Assembly (NCBI GenBank): GCA_031177355.1
Contig: JAPSGR010000004.1
Location: forward strand, 1-64,000
Direction: 5' to 3'
Length of the DNA stretch: 64,000 nt
Source: Candidatus Nitrosocosmicus sp.
GTDB taxonomy: Archaea; Thermoproteota; Nitrososphaeria; Nitrososphaerales; Nitrososphaeraceae
A program made the position numbers and the translations under genes. The notes beneath the pieces were generated by a model that had not been told where the DNA came from, searched no databases, and worked only from the letters and a program-made list of their open reading frames with translations. How positions within the stretch are numbered: position 1 is the first letter of the stretch; each line of letters begins with the position of its first letter. Shown here piece by piece: positions 18,119 through 26,510 of the stretch.

Positions 18119-18774
18119 TACTTTTCACCCTTTTCTAACATTCTTGTAATTACCCAAGCTGCCGTATTAAAAATCTCATTCAGACGTTCCTTATCCCTAT
18201 AATTATTTACTATAATTTTTTTTATAACTTCATCATTCTGTTCATCGGTTAGTACTTCAAAATTTATCATTTCCGATTCTGATAATAATCCTTGTTTTAT
18301 CTTTTCTAGATCTTTATTTTTCATTCCCTGCAATATTCGATTCAAGAAAAAGGATCGAAATGGTGGTGTTTCTAAACTAATTTTGACATTGTCCTCTGGT
18401 GTGATCTCAACGCTGTCCGGGAATATGTAAAATTGAGCTACTTGAAAATTATCTTTTAATCTTTTTATTGGTTTTACTTGTTGAATAGCCGCCTCCTTAA
18501 GTTCATTTTGTTTCTCTTCTTCTTTTTGTTTTGTAACTGTATTATTGTAGGTTTTATATGTTGGCTGATCCAACTTTTGGCTTTGTGGTGAATTGCTTTT
18601 AGTAGTATTCAAATTTGCCGCTGTTTTAAAACTTCCCTTTTTCAATACGGAATCAATCAATGAAAGGGTTAGCTTTATTTTCTCTATTTCATCTTGTTTA
18701 TCCAATATTTGTCTGGTCAACCATTCTCTAATCTCTGCAGCATTTTTGATATCGTCATCAGAGTAACCTAGCAT
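18118..18774 (-). CDS. Hypothetical protein with N-terminal coiled coil, 218 aa
   Basis: No family is named. The N-terminus (EIREWLTRQILDKQDEIEKIKLTLSLIDSVL) forms a predicted coiled coil. A low-complexity Asn/Thr/Gln/Lys linker follows to about residue 105, and a globular C-terminal domain (NFQVAQFYIFPDSVEITPEDNVKI ... FRSFFLNRILQGMKNKD) completes it. The stop overlaps the guaA start by 1 bp, so it is the first gene of a two-gene unit. A structural or regulatory role is only a guess. Confidence 0.6.
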   Translation of the reverse strand: MLGYSDDDIKNAAEIREWLTRQILDKQDEIEKIKLTLSLIDSVLKKGSFKTAANLNTTKSNSPQSQKLDQPTYKTYNNTVTKQKEEEKQNELKEAAIQQVKPIKRLKDNFQVAQFYIFPDSVEITPEDNVKISLETPPFRSFFLNRILQGMKNKDLEKIKQGLLSESEMINFEVLTDEQNDEVIKKIIVNNYRDKERLNEIFNTAAWVITRMLEKGEK

Positions 18775-19053
18775 ATAGTTCTTTGATTTTTTTCGATATT
18801 AAATGTTATTTGATATATATAATCAAATATTACCTATGAATTTGTATAACTTATCTGTTTGAATTTCGTATTTAATCAAATATTCAAATAATTATTTTAC
18901 TTTTATCAATTTCAGCATCAGTAGAACCAGACATTGGATTTACAGGACATATTAAAACTAAGCGACCACTATGTAGGCACAGGTTTCACATCAGTTCTAA
19001 TGTATTAAAATTATATATGGATAGAAGGCCCCTTTTCTTAAGTTAGTCAAAAA

Positions 19054-19764
19054 TTGTTAAAATCTCCAATTTATATTAAACTAAAAAGTCTAAAGGATTT
19101 TGCTAGATTAGTGTGTTCTTTAGAAAGAATTCCTGCCCCCATTTACGAATACAAGAGCCATGGAACAGACATTTTGGCAGTTCCTTCAGACCCTCTCAAC
19201 GGCAGGTCTATAATATACTACGTTGACAATTTAAGCTCTGATGAAAGTCAGTATCTTTTGTATAAAATTAATAACAACCTAGAGGAGGCATATTTGGTTG
19301 AAGCAGTAAAAGATACCTCTGCACTTTACTCGCCTGTCATTAAAGTTTCTTCGCCGCCTCAGTCTTTCCTTAGACCATCAAAGATAAGTACCACTACTAG
19401 ATATACAGGAGTAGGCCTGGTTGATCTGCGCAGTCTATCCAAATTGGTTGCTTTTCGTACAATTTACGAAGAAAGTACAATTCCATTGTTTCTTTTCCCT
19501 AAAAATTCAGTGAATGATTCATCAGTAGAACTATCCGAGGATAATACTAAATATATTCTTGGAACTCCGATGAGCATGTTAGATTCAGCAGAAACAAACT
19601 ATTTTTACTATGTTACTTTAGATAAAACTATAGACAAATCCTTTCTCAAATTTAGTATACATAAATCTAATGATCCGTCCTTTTCAAATCATATTGATGA
19701 GCATGGGTTTATTTATTTGAAGATAATTCAATTAGACGGCGTACATCCGTTAGTAAAGGTTTAA
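19054..19764 (+). CDS. Hypothetical protein, 236 aa, in operon with pyrF
   Basis: Begins at a TTG at 19054 and ends 1 bp before pyrF, so the two are certainly transcribed together. The sequence is mixed alpha/beta with an internal two-part look (residues 1-90 with YVDNLSSDESQYLLYKI; 115-236 with TGVGLVDLRSLSKLVAFRTIYEES). It has no Cys pairs, P-loop or membrane segment, and I recognise no family. The operon position suggests, but does not prove, a link to pyrimidine metabolism. Confidence 0.6.
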   Translation: MLKSPIYIKLKSLKDFARLVCSLERIPAPIYEYKSHGTDILAVPSDPLNGRSIIYYVDNLSSDESQYLLYKINNNLEEAYLVEAVKDTSALYSPVIKVSSPPQSFLRPSKISTTTRYTGVGLVDLRSLSKLVAFRTIYEESTIPLFLFPKNSVNDSSVELSEDNTKYILGTPMSMLDSAETNYFYYVTLDKTIDKSFLKFSIHKSNDPSFSNHIDEHGFIYLKIIQLDGVHPLVKV

Positions 19765-19765
19765 A

Positions 19766-20545
19766 ATGAATCCTCATGGATCCTTCGGAGAGAGGATTAA
19801 ATCTATATCCGAAGAGAAGAAAACAAATATAGTTCTAGCATTAGATCCACCACACAAAATAAAAGACCTTTTGGATTATGTTATAGAGCAGATAAAAAGT
19901 TTGAGTGGCTATTGTTGTGCCATAAAGATAAATTTTCATCTTATTTTACCTTTATCCAGGACCGAACTACAGAAAGTGGCAAAGACTGCACATGATAACA
20001 AATTACAAGTAATAGCCGACTTAAAATTAAATGATATTTTTGACACCAATAAGGTTGTCATACGACAGCTTTTTTCAATGGGTTTTGATTGCTCGATTAT
20101 TAATCCTTTTATTGGGAAGAACAGTTTGATATCAATCACAGAATACGCACATTCTCTAAATTTTGGCATAATTACTTTAGTTTACATGAGCCATCCTGAC
20201 GCATCAGAAGGATATGGTGCACTGATTCAATCCACACATAATTCACAAAAACATGACCTGTCTACGCCTTTTTATAGGGTTTTCTATAATAATTCTCTTT
20301 CTGCAGGTGTCGACGGTATAGTAATCGGAGGAAACAGGATAGAAGTTATAAAAGAATTCTCGTCAGATCAAAAATCAGAGCTCCCGATATATTCCCCAGG
20401 ACTTATTACTCAGGGTGCAAACGTTAGCAAAGCTGTAGAATCTGGCTCTAGTTTCCTAATTATCGGCAGAGCCATACTCGAATCTGACTCTCCAGTAGAT
20501 ACGTTAAAAACCATTAACTATTCCTTATCAAAGAAAAAATTCTAA
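19766..20545 (+). CDS. pyrF: Orotidine-5'-phosphate decarboxylase
   Basis: Decarboxylates OMP to UMP, the last step of de novo pyrimidine synthesis. IVLALDPP is the first strand with the substrate Asp, CAIKINFHLIL carries the Lys, and the signature VIADLKLNDIFDTN holds the catalytic Asp-Lys-x-x-Asp array. The phosphate-binding end is IYSPGLITQGAN and FLIIGRAILES. At 259 residues it is slightly longer than most archaeal forms (about 210-230), with extra residues around TLVYMSHPDASEGYGALIQ, as in the longer type 2-like enzymes. Confidence 0.9.
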   Translation: MNPHGSFGERIKSISEEKKTNIVLALDPPHKIKDLLDYVIEQIKSLSGYCCAIKINFHLILPLSRTELQKVAKTAHDNKLQVIADLKLNDIFDTNKVVIRQLFSMGFDCSIINPFIGKNSLISITEYAHSLNFGIITLVYMSHPDASEGYGALIQSTHNSQKHDLSTPFYRVFYNNSLSAGVDGIVIGGNRIEVIKEFSSDQKSELPIYSPGLITQGANVSKAVESGSSFLIIGRAILESDSPVDTLKTINYSLSKKKF

Positions 20546-20576
20546 GTCCTTTAATACAAATGAAAAATAGGCTAAA

Positions 20577-20906
20577 CTAGTAATTACCTACAAAACTAAA
20601 AACCATTAAAAAGGGAATATTCTCTATCACCTTTACACTGTTTTCCTTGGCAAGTTTGAGTTTCAATGCAAGTTTTACTATTTTTTCACCTACCAAATTT
20701 AAAACCGAGGATGATTTTAGTAAAATAATTGCTTCTTCCTCATCTATTTTTTCTTCAAGAAAATAATCTTCTGATATGTCGATTACAAAATCACCCTTGT
20801 TAATTTCTTTACCCAACAAATCTATGTCGCAAATGTTAATCATCATCGATCCTTGATACTTGATTTTCCTTAAGGCATATATTTTGTCTTGATTCAATGT
20901 TGCCAT
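20577..20906 (-). CDS. DUF424-family protein
   Basis: A 109-residue archaeal protein matching the DUF424 pattern: MINICDIDLLGKEINKGDFVIDISEDYF, then EEEAIILLKSSSVLNLVGEKIVKLALKLKL. The short N-terminal part (IYALRKIKYQGSMM) also fits the family's first beta strand, so I keep the ATG at 20906 over the internal ATGs. No function is established for this family. It is convergent with pyrF. Confidence 0.75.
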   Translation of the reverse strand: MATLNQDKIYALRKIKYQGSMMINICDIDLLGKEINKGDFVIDISEDYFLEEKIDEEEAIILLKSSSVLNLVGEKIVKLALKLKLAKENSVKVIENIPFLMVFSFVGNY

Positions 20907-21005
20907 TAACCTCCTATCTATCCAACTTAGGTTAACTAATACCGAGATTCCATATTAAGAGTTAACGAACATAAAGTAATATTAATGCTTTAATAAATAA
21001 AAGCT

Positions 21006-21461
21006 ATGACTTTTGGAAATAATAAAGGTGAAGATGGTAGAATCTCTAATAAAAAAGGATTAAGCAAGAAGGGGATCTTGCTGACCTGCATGATACTTGC
21101 TGCAATCTTTGCTGCAAGCTTCACTGTTTGGTTGATACCTGGTGAAAATGTTCAGAATCAAGGAACAAGTAACATGACCATCACTTTTAACGATCCAAAT
21201 ACTACACTTATATCTACAAAAAGTCAGTTCATGTTATTACAAAGCGAAGTTCAGAATCAAATTAACGGGACAATACCAGACAATAAGACTTATTTTAATA
21301 CTTTCATTGATGCATCTATGGCACTTAATAATGAACTAATGTTAACTCTGTTGAACGGCAATCCAGACCAATCAATAATGCCTGATTATTTGAAATTAAT
21401 GAGTGAAATGAAAAACTATTCTCAATACCTTTCTGACCTAAAAAATATAATAACAAATTGA
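21006..21461 (+). CDS. Membrane-anchored hypothetical protein, 151 aa
   Basis: A basic cytoplasmic N-terminus is followed by one hydrophobic span (GILLTCMILAAIFAASFTVWLIPG, residues about 23-46) and an extracytoplasmic helical domain rich in Asn, Met and Leu (SQFMLLQSEVQNQINGTIPDN, SMALNNELMLTLLNGN). NGT and similar sequons could be glycosylated. No family is recognised. It precedes sucC by about 85 bp but is probably separate. Confidence 0.55.
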   Translation: MTFGNNKGEDGRISNKKGLSKKGILLTCMILAAIFAASFTVWLIPGENVQNQGTSNMTITFNDPNTTLISTKSQFMLLQSEVQNQINGTIPDNKTYFNTFIDASMALNNELMLTLLNGNPDQSIMPDYLKLMSEMKNYSQYLSDLKNIITN

Positions 21462-21547
21462 AAAACAAAAGTCACAAATGTTCCTAGTCGAATCATACCT
21501 GAAGTAAAAAGGATTGTTTATAAAGAGCATTTCTAAAACCTTTAAAG

Positions 21548-22660
21548 GTGCGACTTCTTGAATACCAGGGTAAAGAGCTATTCAATCAATTTGGTATTAA
21601 GACGCCAAAATCGATGTTAGCTCAAAATATTGAAGATGCAAGAGCTGCTGTACAGAACTTAGGCTATCCTTTCGTATTAAAATCACAATTAACTGTAGGA
21701 GGGCGTGGCAAAGCAGGAGCTATTCAAAAATGCAAGGATTCTGATGAATTGGAAACAAAATTTGCAGAGCTCCTTAATAAGGAGGTCAAGGGGGAACTGC
21801 CGAGAGGGATATTACTGGAGAAAATGGTTGAAATTGTGAAAGAGATTTACTTGTCCATATTTCTAAATAGAAGCAAGAGATGCTTCTCAATCATCGCTTC
21901 ATCAGAAGGGGGCGTTGACATAGAGCAAACTGACAACAAATTGATTCTGGATATTACTATTGATGGTATTTCTGAAGAGTTGGCCTATGAGATTGCCACC
22001 AAATTGGGTATACCCAAAGATTCACACGAAAATTTTAAATCTTTATTAATAAACCTTTTTAGATTGATTGTTGGAAAGGAAGCAGAACTGGCTGAAATTA
22101 ACCCTCTAGCGATTATATCTGATGGTTCACTATTAGCATTGGACGCAAAGGTGATAATTGATGATAATGCACTCTTCAGGCATAAAGATCTATTAAAATA
22201 TCTATACTTAACCGATTTGGAAAAACAAGCATCAGATAATGGATTTTCATTCGTTGAACTTGATGGAAATATTGCCATAATCGGAAACGGAGCTGGGCTA
22301 GTTATGTCAACATTAGATATGGTTACCGATGCCAATGGCACTGCAGGATCATTCCTAGATTTTGGAGGTAGAGCTACAAGTGAAACAATTTACGAAGCTA
22401 TCAAGGTTATTAGTAGACTGCCGAAAATACAAGCAATACTTGTTAATCTATTCGGAGGGATTGTGAGAACGGATCTGGTGGCTCTGGGAATATTAGAAGC
22501 GTACAAAAACAATATACTAAGAGTACCGGTTTTTGCACGAATTTCCGGTGCTCAGTCAGAAAAAGCTAAGGAATTATTACAAGGAAGTGAAGCTAGATTG
22601 TTTGACACAGTGGAGGAAGCAATAAATGCTGCCGTTCTTAAGGTCAAGAGTGATAGGTAA
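21548..22660 (+). CDS. sucC: Succinyl-CoA synthetase beta subunit
   Basis: With SucD it interconverts succinyl-CoA plus ADP/GDP and phosphate with succinate, CoA and ATP/GTP in the TCA cycle. The start is GTG at 21548 (MRLLEYQGKELFNQFGI, canonical). ATP-grasp residues appear in FVLKSQLTVGGRGKAG and LAEINPLAI, and the C-terminal CoA-ligase part in GNGAGLVMSTLDMV and LVNLFGGIVRTD. It is 370 residues long, normal size, with sucD 14 bp downstream. The ADP-forming acyl-CoA synthetases of the carbon-fixation cycle are fused one-chain proteins, so this pair is more likely the TCA enzyme. Confidence 0.93.
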   Translation: MRLLEYQGKELFNQFGIKTPKSMLAQNIEDARAAVQNLGYPFVLKSQLTVGGRGKAGAIQKCKDSDELETKFAELLNKEVKGELPRGILLEKMVEIVKEIYLSIFLNRSKRCFSIIASSEGGVDIEQTDNKLILDITIDGISEELAYEIATKLGIPKDSHENFKSLLINLFRLIVGKEAELAEINPLAIISDGSLLALDAKVIIDDNALFRHKDLLKYLYLTDLEKQASDNGFSFVELDGNIAIIGNGAGLVMSTLDMVTDANGTAGSFLDFGGRATSETIYEAIKVISRLPKIQAILVNLFGGIVRTDLVALGILEAYKNNILRVPVFARISGAQSEKAKELLQGSEARLFDTVEEAINAAVLKVKSDR

Positions 22661-22674
22661 GAGGTTATGTTACT

Positions 22675-23592
22675 TTGAGTACACAATTTGATATTTTCAA
22701 AGTATTAATTGGTAATGGAACTGATGCCGATTATGAGAAAAAACCCGTCATAATTCAAGGAATAACTGGCAGTTTTGGTTCGACACATACGAGGTTGATG
22801 CGAAGTTATGGAACAAATGTAGCTGCTGGAGTCACTCCAGGTAAGGGAGGGTCTCATTTTGAATCAATTCCGGTTTTTGATTCAATGAATGAGGCAATAG
22901 AATCAACAGGGTCAAATATTTCGGGTATCTTTGTACCTGCACCATTTTTTTATAATGCGGCTAAGGAAGCTTTAGACAGTGGTATAAAGCTCCTAGTAGC
23001 CATACCCGAACATGTTCCCATTATTGATTCAATCAAAATATTTGAGTATGCTGAAAAGAAAGGTGCTAGAATGATCGGTCCAAATACACCCGGAGTAATA
23101 ATACCGGATACAATGAAAGTTGGGATTATGCCCGCTCAACCATTCAAAAAAGGAAACACAGTAGTGTTTTCAAGGAGTGGAACTTTAATGTACGAAGTAT
23201 CTTTTCATCTCTCAAATTCTGGGTATGGTCAACGTTTGGGTTTAGGAATTGGTGGGGATCCAATAAATGGCACAAATCTGATCGATTCTTTTGACCTTAT
23301 TCGAGAGAGAGATGATGTCGATTCTGTAGTTGTGGTGGGAGAAATTGGCGGGGATGCAGAGGAAATGTTGGCTGATTATTTAATCAGGACTAATTTTTCA
23401 AAACCGGTTGTTGCTTATATCGCAGGTCGATCTGCACCCAAGGAAAAGCGCATGGGCCATGCTGGCGCTATAGTATATGGAAATTATGGATCGGCAGATT
23501 CAAAAATTAATAATTATTCCAAGGCAAACGTTCCTGTTGCAAAAAGCCCTAGAGAAGTACCACTCTTACTGAGAACTTTGTTAAGAAAATAA
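22675..23592 (+). CDS. sucD: Succinyl-CoA synthetase alpha subunit
   Basis: The alpha subunit binds CoA and carries the phosphorylated His. CoA-binding blocks are IIQGITGSFGSTHTRLMRSYG and AAGVTPGKGGSHFESIPVFDS; the phospho-His lies in KRMGHAGAIVYG near the C-terminus. GIMPAQPFKKGNTVVFSRSGTLMYE is the central phosphate-binding region. The start is a TTG at 22675, 14 bp after sucC; the next residues (STQFDIFKVLIGNGTDADYEK) extend slightly beyond the usual start. 305 residues, normal. Confidence 0.93.
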   Translation: MSTQFDIFKVLIGNGTDADYEKKPVIIQGITGSFGSTHTRLMRSYGTNVAAGVTPGKGGSHFESIPVFDSMNEAIESTGSNISGIFVPAPFFYNAAKEALDSGIKLLVAIPEHVPIIDSIKIFEYAEKKGARMIGPNTPGVIIPDTMKVGIMPAQPFKKGNTVVFSRSGTLMYEVSFHLSNSGYGQRLGLGIGGDPINGTNLIDSFDLIRERDDVDSVVVVGEIGGDAEEMLADYLIRTNFSKPVVAYIAGRSAPKEKRMGHAGAIVYGNYGSADSKINNYSKANVPVAKSPREVPLLLRTLLRK

Positions 23593-23655
23593 AAACAAAA
23601 GAGTTAGGATTATTCTAACTTATATTATATTAAATGGCCCTGAACCGAGTTAAGT

Positions 23656-23823
23656 TTGGAAAAAAGGTTTTGTTCCAATTGTATGCTGAAAACTCTGCAC
23701 GAATCAATAGAAGAAAAAGACTTAATTTACACCTATAAAAGGAAGCGCTTATATAAATGTCAAAATTGTGGATATTCATCAAGGAAAAGAGGTCTGCGAC
23801 CATCCTCTGAGTCAGTTTATTGA
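23656..23823 (+). CDS. Zinc-ribbon miniprotein, 55 aa (not in the ORF track)
   Basis: From a TTG at 23656 the frame reads EKRFCSNCMLKTLHESIEEK, then a hairpin rich in Lys/Arg/Tyr and LYKCQNCGYSSRKRGLRPSS, ending at a TGA at 23821. The two C-x2-C pairs about 30 residues apart define a classic zinc ribbon, as in small archaeal RNA- or DNA-binding proteins. A TATATTAAA-like stretch lies just upstream. It was missed by the ORF track because of length and the TTG start. Confidence 0.65.
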   Translation: MEKRFCSNCMLKTLHESIEEKDLIYTYKRKRLYKCQNCGYSSRKRGLRPSSESVY

Positions 23824-23892
23824 ATAGTCGTAACAATTTTAGAAAAAATATGCAAAGCATAATTTACAACATGCGATATTAAAGTATAATTA

Positions 23893-24492
23893 ATGCGAAA
23901 AAGATATCTTGTCTATTTAGATAATAAGCGCCATTTATCTCCCCAAAATTCAAAGGATTTATTGCAAAGTTTGCGATACCTTTTGAAATATCACTCTGAT
24001 GAAGAAATCAGAGATATTCGTATTTCTGAGTATTTTATCGAATTGGATATCGGCTCAGATCAAACAACTATTTTTGCTGAAAATGATGAAAAATTTTTTT
24101 CATCTATCCGGTCTATCGGATCACCCGTATATATAGAAGAACTAACTGAAAAGAAAGATAAGATATCCGATGAAGAAGCCATTTCATCGGCTATATGTTT
24201 ATTTAACTTGGAAAGATTCTGGAAATCTCATGAGGTCTTGGAAGGTGTATGGAGAAATGCTTATGGCTTTACCAAGGAGTTACTTAATGGTATAATTTTA
24301 GTAGATGCGGCGTATGTTCATCTACAGAAGGGAGAATTCGAAATATATATTTCCATATTGAAACGCTCCGTGGAGAAGCTCAAGGATTCTCCAGATTATT
24401 TTTTTAATATCGATATGGGAATGCTCATAAATAATCTCAATAATATATTGTCCGAAAATAAAGCATTCTATTTCAAGATTATATTGAAATAA
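23893..24492 (+). CDS. DUF309-domain protein
   Basis: A 199-residue protein. The C-terminal half matches DUF309: ICLFNLERFWKSHEVLEGVW, then NGIILVDAAYVHLQKGEF, with the conserved His-Glu that may form a metal or catalytic site. The N-terminal about 90 residues (RKRYLVYLDNKRHLSPQNSKDLLQ) form a separate unknown domain. No biochemical function is known for DUF309. The gene ends 7 bp before the 3' end of the convergent tRNA-Cys gene. Confidence 0.75.
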   Translation: MRKRYLVYLDNKRHLSPQNSKDLLQSLRYLLKYHSDEEIRDIRISEYFIELDIGSDQTTIFAENDEKFFSSIRSIGSPVYIEELTEKKDKISDEEAISSAICLFNLERFWKSHEVLEGVWRNAYGFTKELLNGIILVDAAYVHLQKGEFEIYISILKRSVEKLKDSPDYFFNIDMGMLINNLNNILSENKAFYFKIILK

Positions 24493-24498
24493 TACCAA

Positions 24499-24583
24499 AG
24501 GTGGGGAAGGGATTCGAACCCTTATATATTCGCTAACTGCAATAGTTCTGCAGGCGAACGCATGGCCGCTCTGCCACCCCACC
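24499..24583 (-). tRNA. tRNA-Cys (GCA) with a short intron
   Basis: On the minus strand the acceptor GGTGGGG pairs with CCCCACC, the T arm is AAGGG-TTCGAAT-CCCTT, and discriminator U73 is as expected for Cys. The anticodon stem 5' half TTCGC is followed by loop CTGCAGA (anticodon GCA), but its partner GCGAA appears only after an extra about 13 nt (within 24535-24547). This is an intron at the canonical 37/38 site. Exon CTGCA pairs with intron TGCAG in a bulge-helix-bulge-like arrangement. The mature length is about 72 nt. Confidence 0.88.
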
Positions 24584-24612
24584 AACAGTTTTGATCTATC
24601 AAATAATCGAAA

Positions 24613-24622
24613 ACTTATATTT
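24613..24622 (-). promoter_or_regulatory. TATA-like box upstream of tRNA-Cys
   Basis: On the minus strand AAATATAAGT lies about 34 bp before the tRNA-Cys 5' end, a plausible archaeal TATA element for a transcript with a short leader. Confidence 0.35.
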
Positions 24623-24683
24623 CTTTGTAACCATTCATTATTTTATATCACTTTATAGACTTTGGAAAACTACTTTTTAAAAT

Positions 24684-24923
24684 TTAATATTTTAGGATGC
24701 TTTTTGAAGCAAGAGTAATATCTTCTGGTTTTATTGTTTTTCGATGAGCATGTCTTGCTAATTCCACTGCTTGCCTGGCTACATTCTCTCCAATAAATTC
24801 AAGTATTTTTCTTAACTCATCTGCTGCGCTGTCGCTAACTCTTTCAGCACCAAATTTCTTTATAATCCTATGAACCGAGGCTAATGCTATTTCAGAGTCT
24901 GAATCTATGCTCAATTTATACAC
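24684..24923 (-). CDS. Archaeal histone
   Basis: A 79-residue histone-fold protein that wraps and compacts DNA. The short N-terminal segment is followed by the helix ALASVHRIIKKFGAERVSDSAADELRKIL, a long central helix (EFIGENVARQAVELARHAHRK) and TIKPEDITLASKSIL, exactly the alpha1-alpha2-alpha3 layout. The RKTIKPEDI loop contacts DNA in known structures. It lacks eukaryote-like tails. It is monocistronic. Confidence 0.92.
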   Translation of the reverse strand: MYKLSIDSDSEIALASVHRIIKKFGAERVSDSAADELRKILEFIGENVARQAVELARHAHRKTIKPEDITLASKSILKY

Positions 24924-25135
24924 TCACAATCCAAATTAATTCTATTAAATGGCAGTGTAAAACAGATTAAATTAGCAAGGTGAATGTTTTTGTCAAGTTC
25001 ATATACCCATTTAGTCTAATCGAGCAGTAGTGTATATCTTGGACTGCTTATCAAAAGGGAATATTAAAACTCTTGTTCATTTGTGAATGAATGAAAACTC
25101 AAAAATTAAGTAATTGTATGTCGTAAAGATATTGA

Positions 25136-25912
25136 TTGTCCTATATAGATTCCCATATTCACTTGGCATCTAGACAATATCGACCCTATCATGAATCAAT
25201 TTTTAATTTAATGCTTCAGACACATCTACAATGTTTTTGTATGTCTGAAGATTATGATTCATCTATTCAAACAATATTATTAAAAGAAAAATTTGTAAAT
25301 AATTCGAACCTATTACTGGCTTTTGTAGGAATTCACCCCCAGTATGCAACGTCATCAACAGACATTAATGCATTTAGCGATTTTTTTTCTTCTAATTTAG
25401 ATCAGATAGATGGTGTAGGTGAAATCGGCCTTGATCCAACTTACACCGATTTATATCCTAAAAATTCCATGACAAGTCAGAAACTTATTTTTTATAAAAT
25501 GCTCACATTAGCCGAGCAGAATAAAAAACCCGTCTCAATTCACTCCAGAAGGTCAGTAGGTGACATATTAGAGGTGTTGCCTTCTTATAGAATCAAGAAT
25601 TTGGTCTTCCATTGGTATGAAGGAAGTAAGAAAAATCTTAAAAAAATTAATGAAATGGGTTTTTTCGCCTCATTTGGTCCATATGTCTTGTACAACAAAG
25701 AGAAACAAAACTTGCTAAGAGAATCGGATAAAAATTTTGTGTTAGTAGAGACGGATGGCCCGGTCAGGTACAAAGGATGCTTTGAAAATGTCTTAACTTC
25801 TCCTAGTCTGATTTTAAGTATTATTTTTTTAATTTCAAATATTTTTGAAAGGCCATTTCAAGAGACTTCTGAACTATTATTTTTGAATGCATCTAGATTT
25901 ATCAATACTTAA
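25136..25912 (+). CDS. TatD-family metal-dependent hydrolase
   Basis: A 258-residue TIM-barrel hydrolase of the amidohydrolase superfamily. Metal-binding motifs are visible in order: YIDSHIHLA (HxH), GEIGLDPTY (Glu), VSIHSRRS (His), VFHWYEG (His) and VETDGPVRY (Asp). The start is a TTG at 25136. Bacterial TatD is a 3'-5' DNA exonuclease involved in repair, but archaeal members are less studied, so a nuclease role is inferred from the family. Confidence 0.82.
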   Translation: MSYIDSHIHLASRQYRPYHESIFNLMLQTHLQCFCMSEDYDSSIQTILLKEKFVNNSNLLLAFVGIHPQYATSSTDINAFSDFFSSNLDQIDGVGEIGLDPTYTDLYPKNSMTSQKLIFYKMLTLAEQNKKPVSIHSRRSVGDILEVLPSYRIKNLVFHWYEGSKKNLKKINEMGFFASFGPYVLYNKEKQNLLRESDKNFVLVETDGPVRYKGCFENVLTSPSLILSIIFLISNIFERPFQETSELLFLNASRFINT

Positions 25913-25985
25913 TGGAAATCTAAAAAATAGCCCGTAATATTACTAGGAAAAGAGATAAAATACCCTTTGCATTTTTTCTTATTCT

Positions 25986-26225
25986 GTGGACAGAGTCAAA
26001 AAAATGGCCAATGAATTGTTAGAACGTTATCCAGACAAATTTACTAGCGATTTTAATGAAAATAAGGAAACTATAAAAAATTTTGCCGTGGTTAGATCGA
26101 AAGAATTGCGAAACAAGATTGCGGGCTACATTACTTCAAATGTCAACAGAAACTTGGCACAGCAGAATGCTTCTCTATCTTATTCAGAGGAAACTCCCGA
26201 ACCGAGAGAAGAAATAATCGAGTAG
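25986..26225 (+). CDS. rps17e: 30S ribosomal protein S17e
   Basis: A small-subunit protein shared only by archaea and eukaryotes. The GTG start gives MDRVKKMANELLERYPDKFTS, then NKETIKNFAVVRSKELRNKIAGYIT, the conserved S17e core. A short acidic tail (EETPEPREEIIE) extends beyond the minimal archaeal length. It is first in a tight cluster with the MoaD-like and KH genes (2 bp and about 28 bp spacing). Confidence 0.9.
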   Translation: MDRVKKMANELLERYPDKFTSDFNENKETIKNFAVVRSKELRNKIAGYITSNVNRNLAQQNASLSYSEETPEPREEIIE

Positions 26226-26227
26226 TA

Positions 26228-26482
26228 TTGATAACGATAGACTTACGAGGCGGAATTAGAAAAAAGATCGGACTTTCTCAATTAAATTTGAATGAGGAAG
26301 AAATTAGTATGGCTGAAATGATCACTTATTTGGAAAAGAAGTACGACATAGACCATAAGCTTATGGAGAAAGAGGTTATGGTTGTTATAAATGGTGTCGA
26401 TTCCTCAATTCTAGGGGGACGACAAGCTATAATTTCTTCAGGCGATATTGTAACCCTCTTATCTATAGTCCATGGTGGGTGA
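26228..26482 (+). CDS. MoaD/ThiS/SAMP-like ubiquitin-fold protein
   Basis: An 84-residue beta-grasp protein beginning at a TTG 2 bp after the S17e stop. Sequence MVVINGVDSSILGGRQAIISSGDIVTLLSIVHGG ends in the diagnostic C-terminal Gly-Gly that is adenylated by an E1-like enzyme. Relatives supply sulfur for molybdopterin or tRNA thiolation, or act as archaeal protein modifiers (SAMPs). Its coupling to ribosomal protein S17e and a ribosome-assembly KH protein favours a tRNA- or protein-modification role over cofactor synthesis, as inference. Confidence 0.8.
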   Translation: MITIDLRGGIRKKIGLSQLNLNEEEISMAEMITYLEKKYDIDHKLMEKEVMVVINGVDSSILGGRQAIISSGDIVTLLSIVHGG

Positions 26483-26510
26483 TTAGGATTTATTGTGAAA
26501 TTTATTAAGG

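Noticed and set aside
21548-23592. SucCD as the carbon-cycle 4-hydroxybutyryl-CoA or 3-hydroxypropionyl-CoA synthetase
   Set aside because: Those ADP-forming enzymes of thaumarchaea are single fused chains; this is a normal two-subunit succinyl-CoA synthetase by motifs and length.
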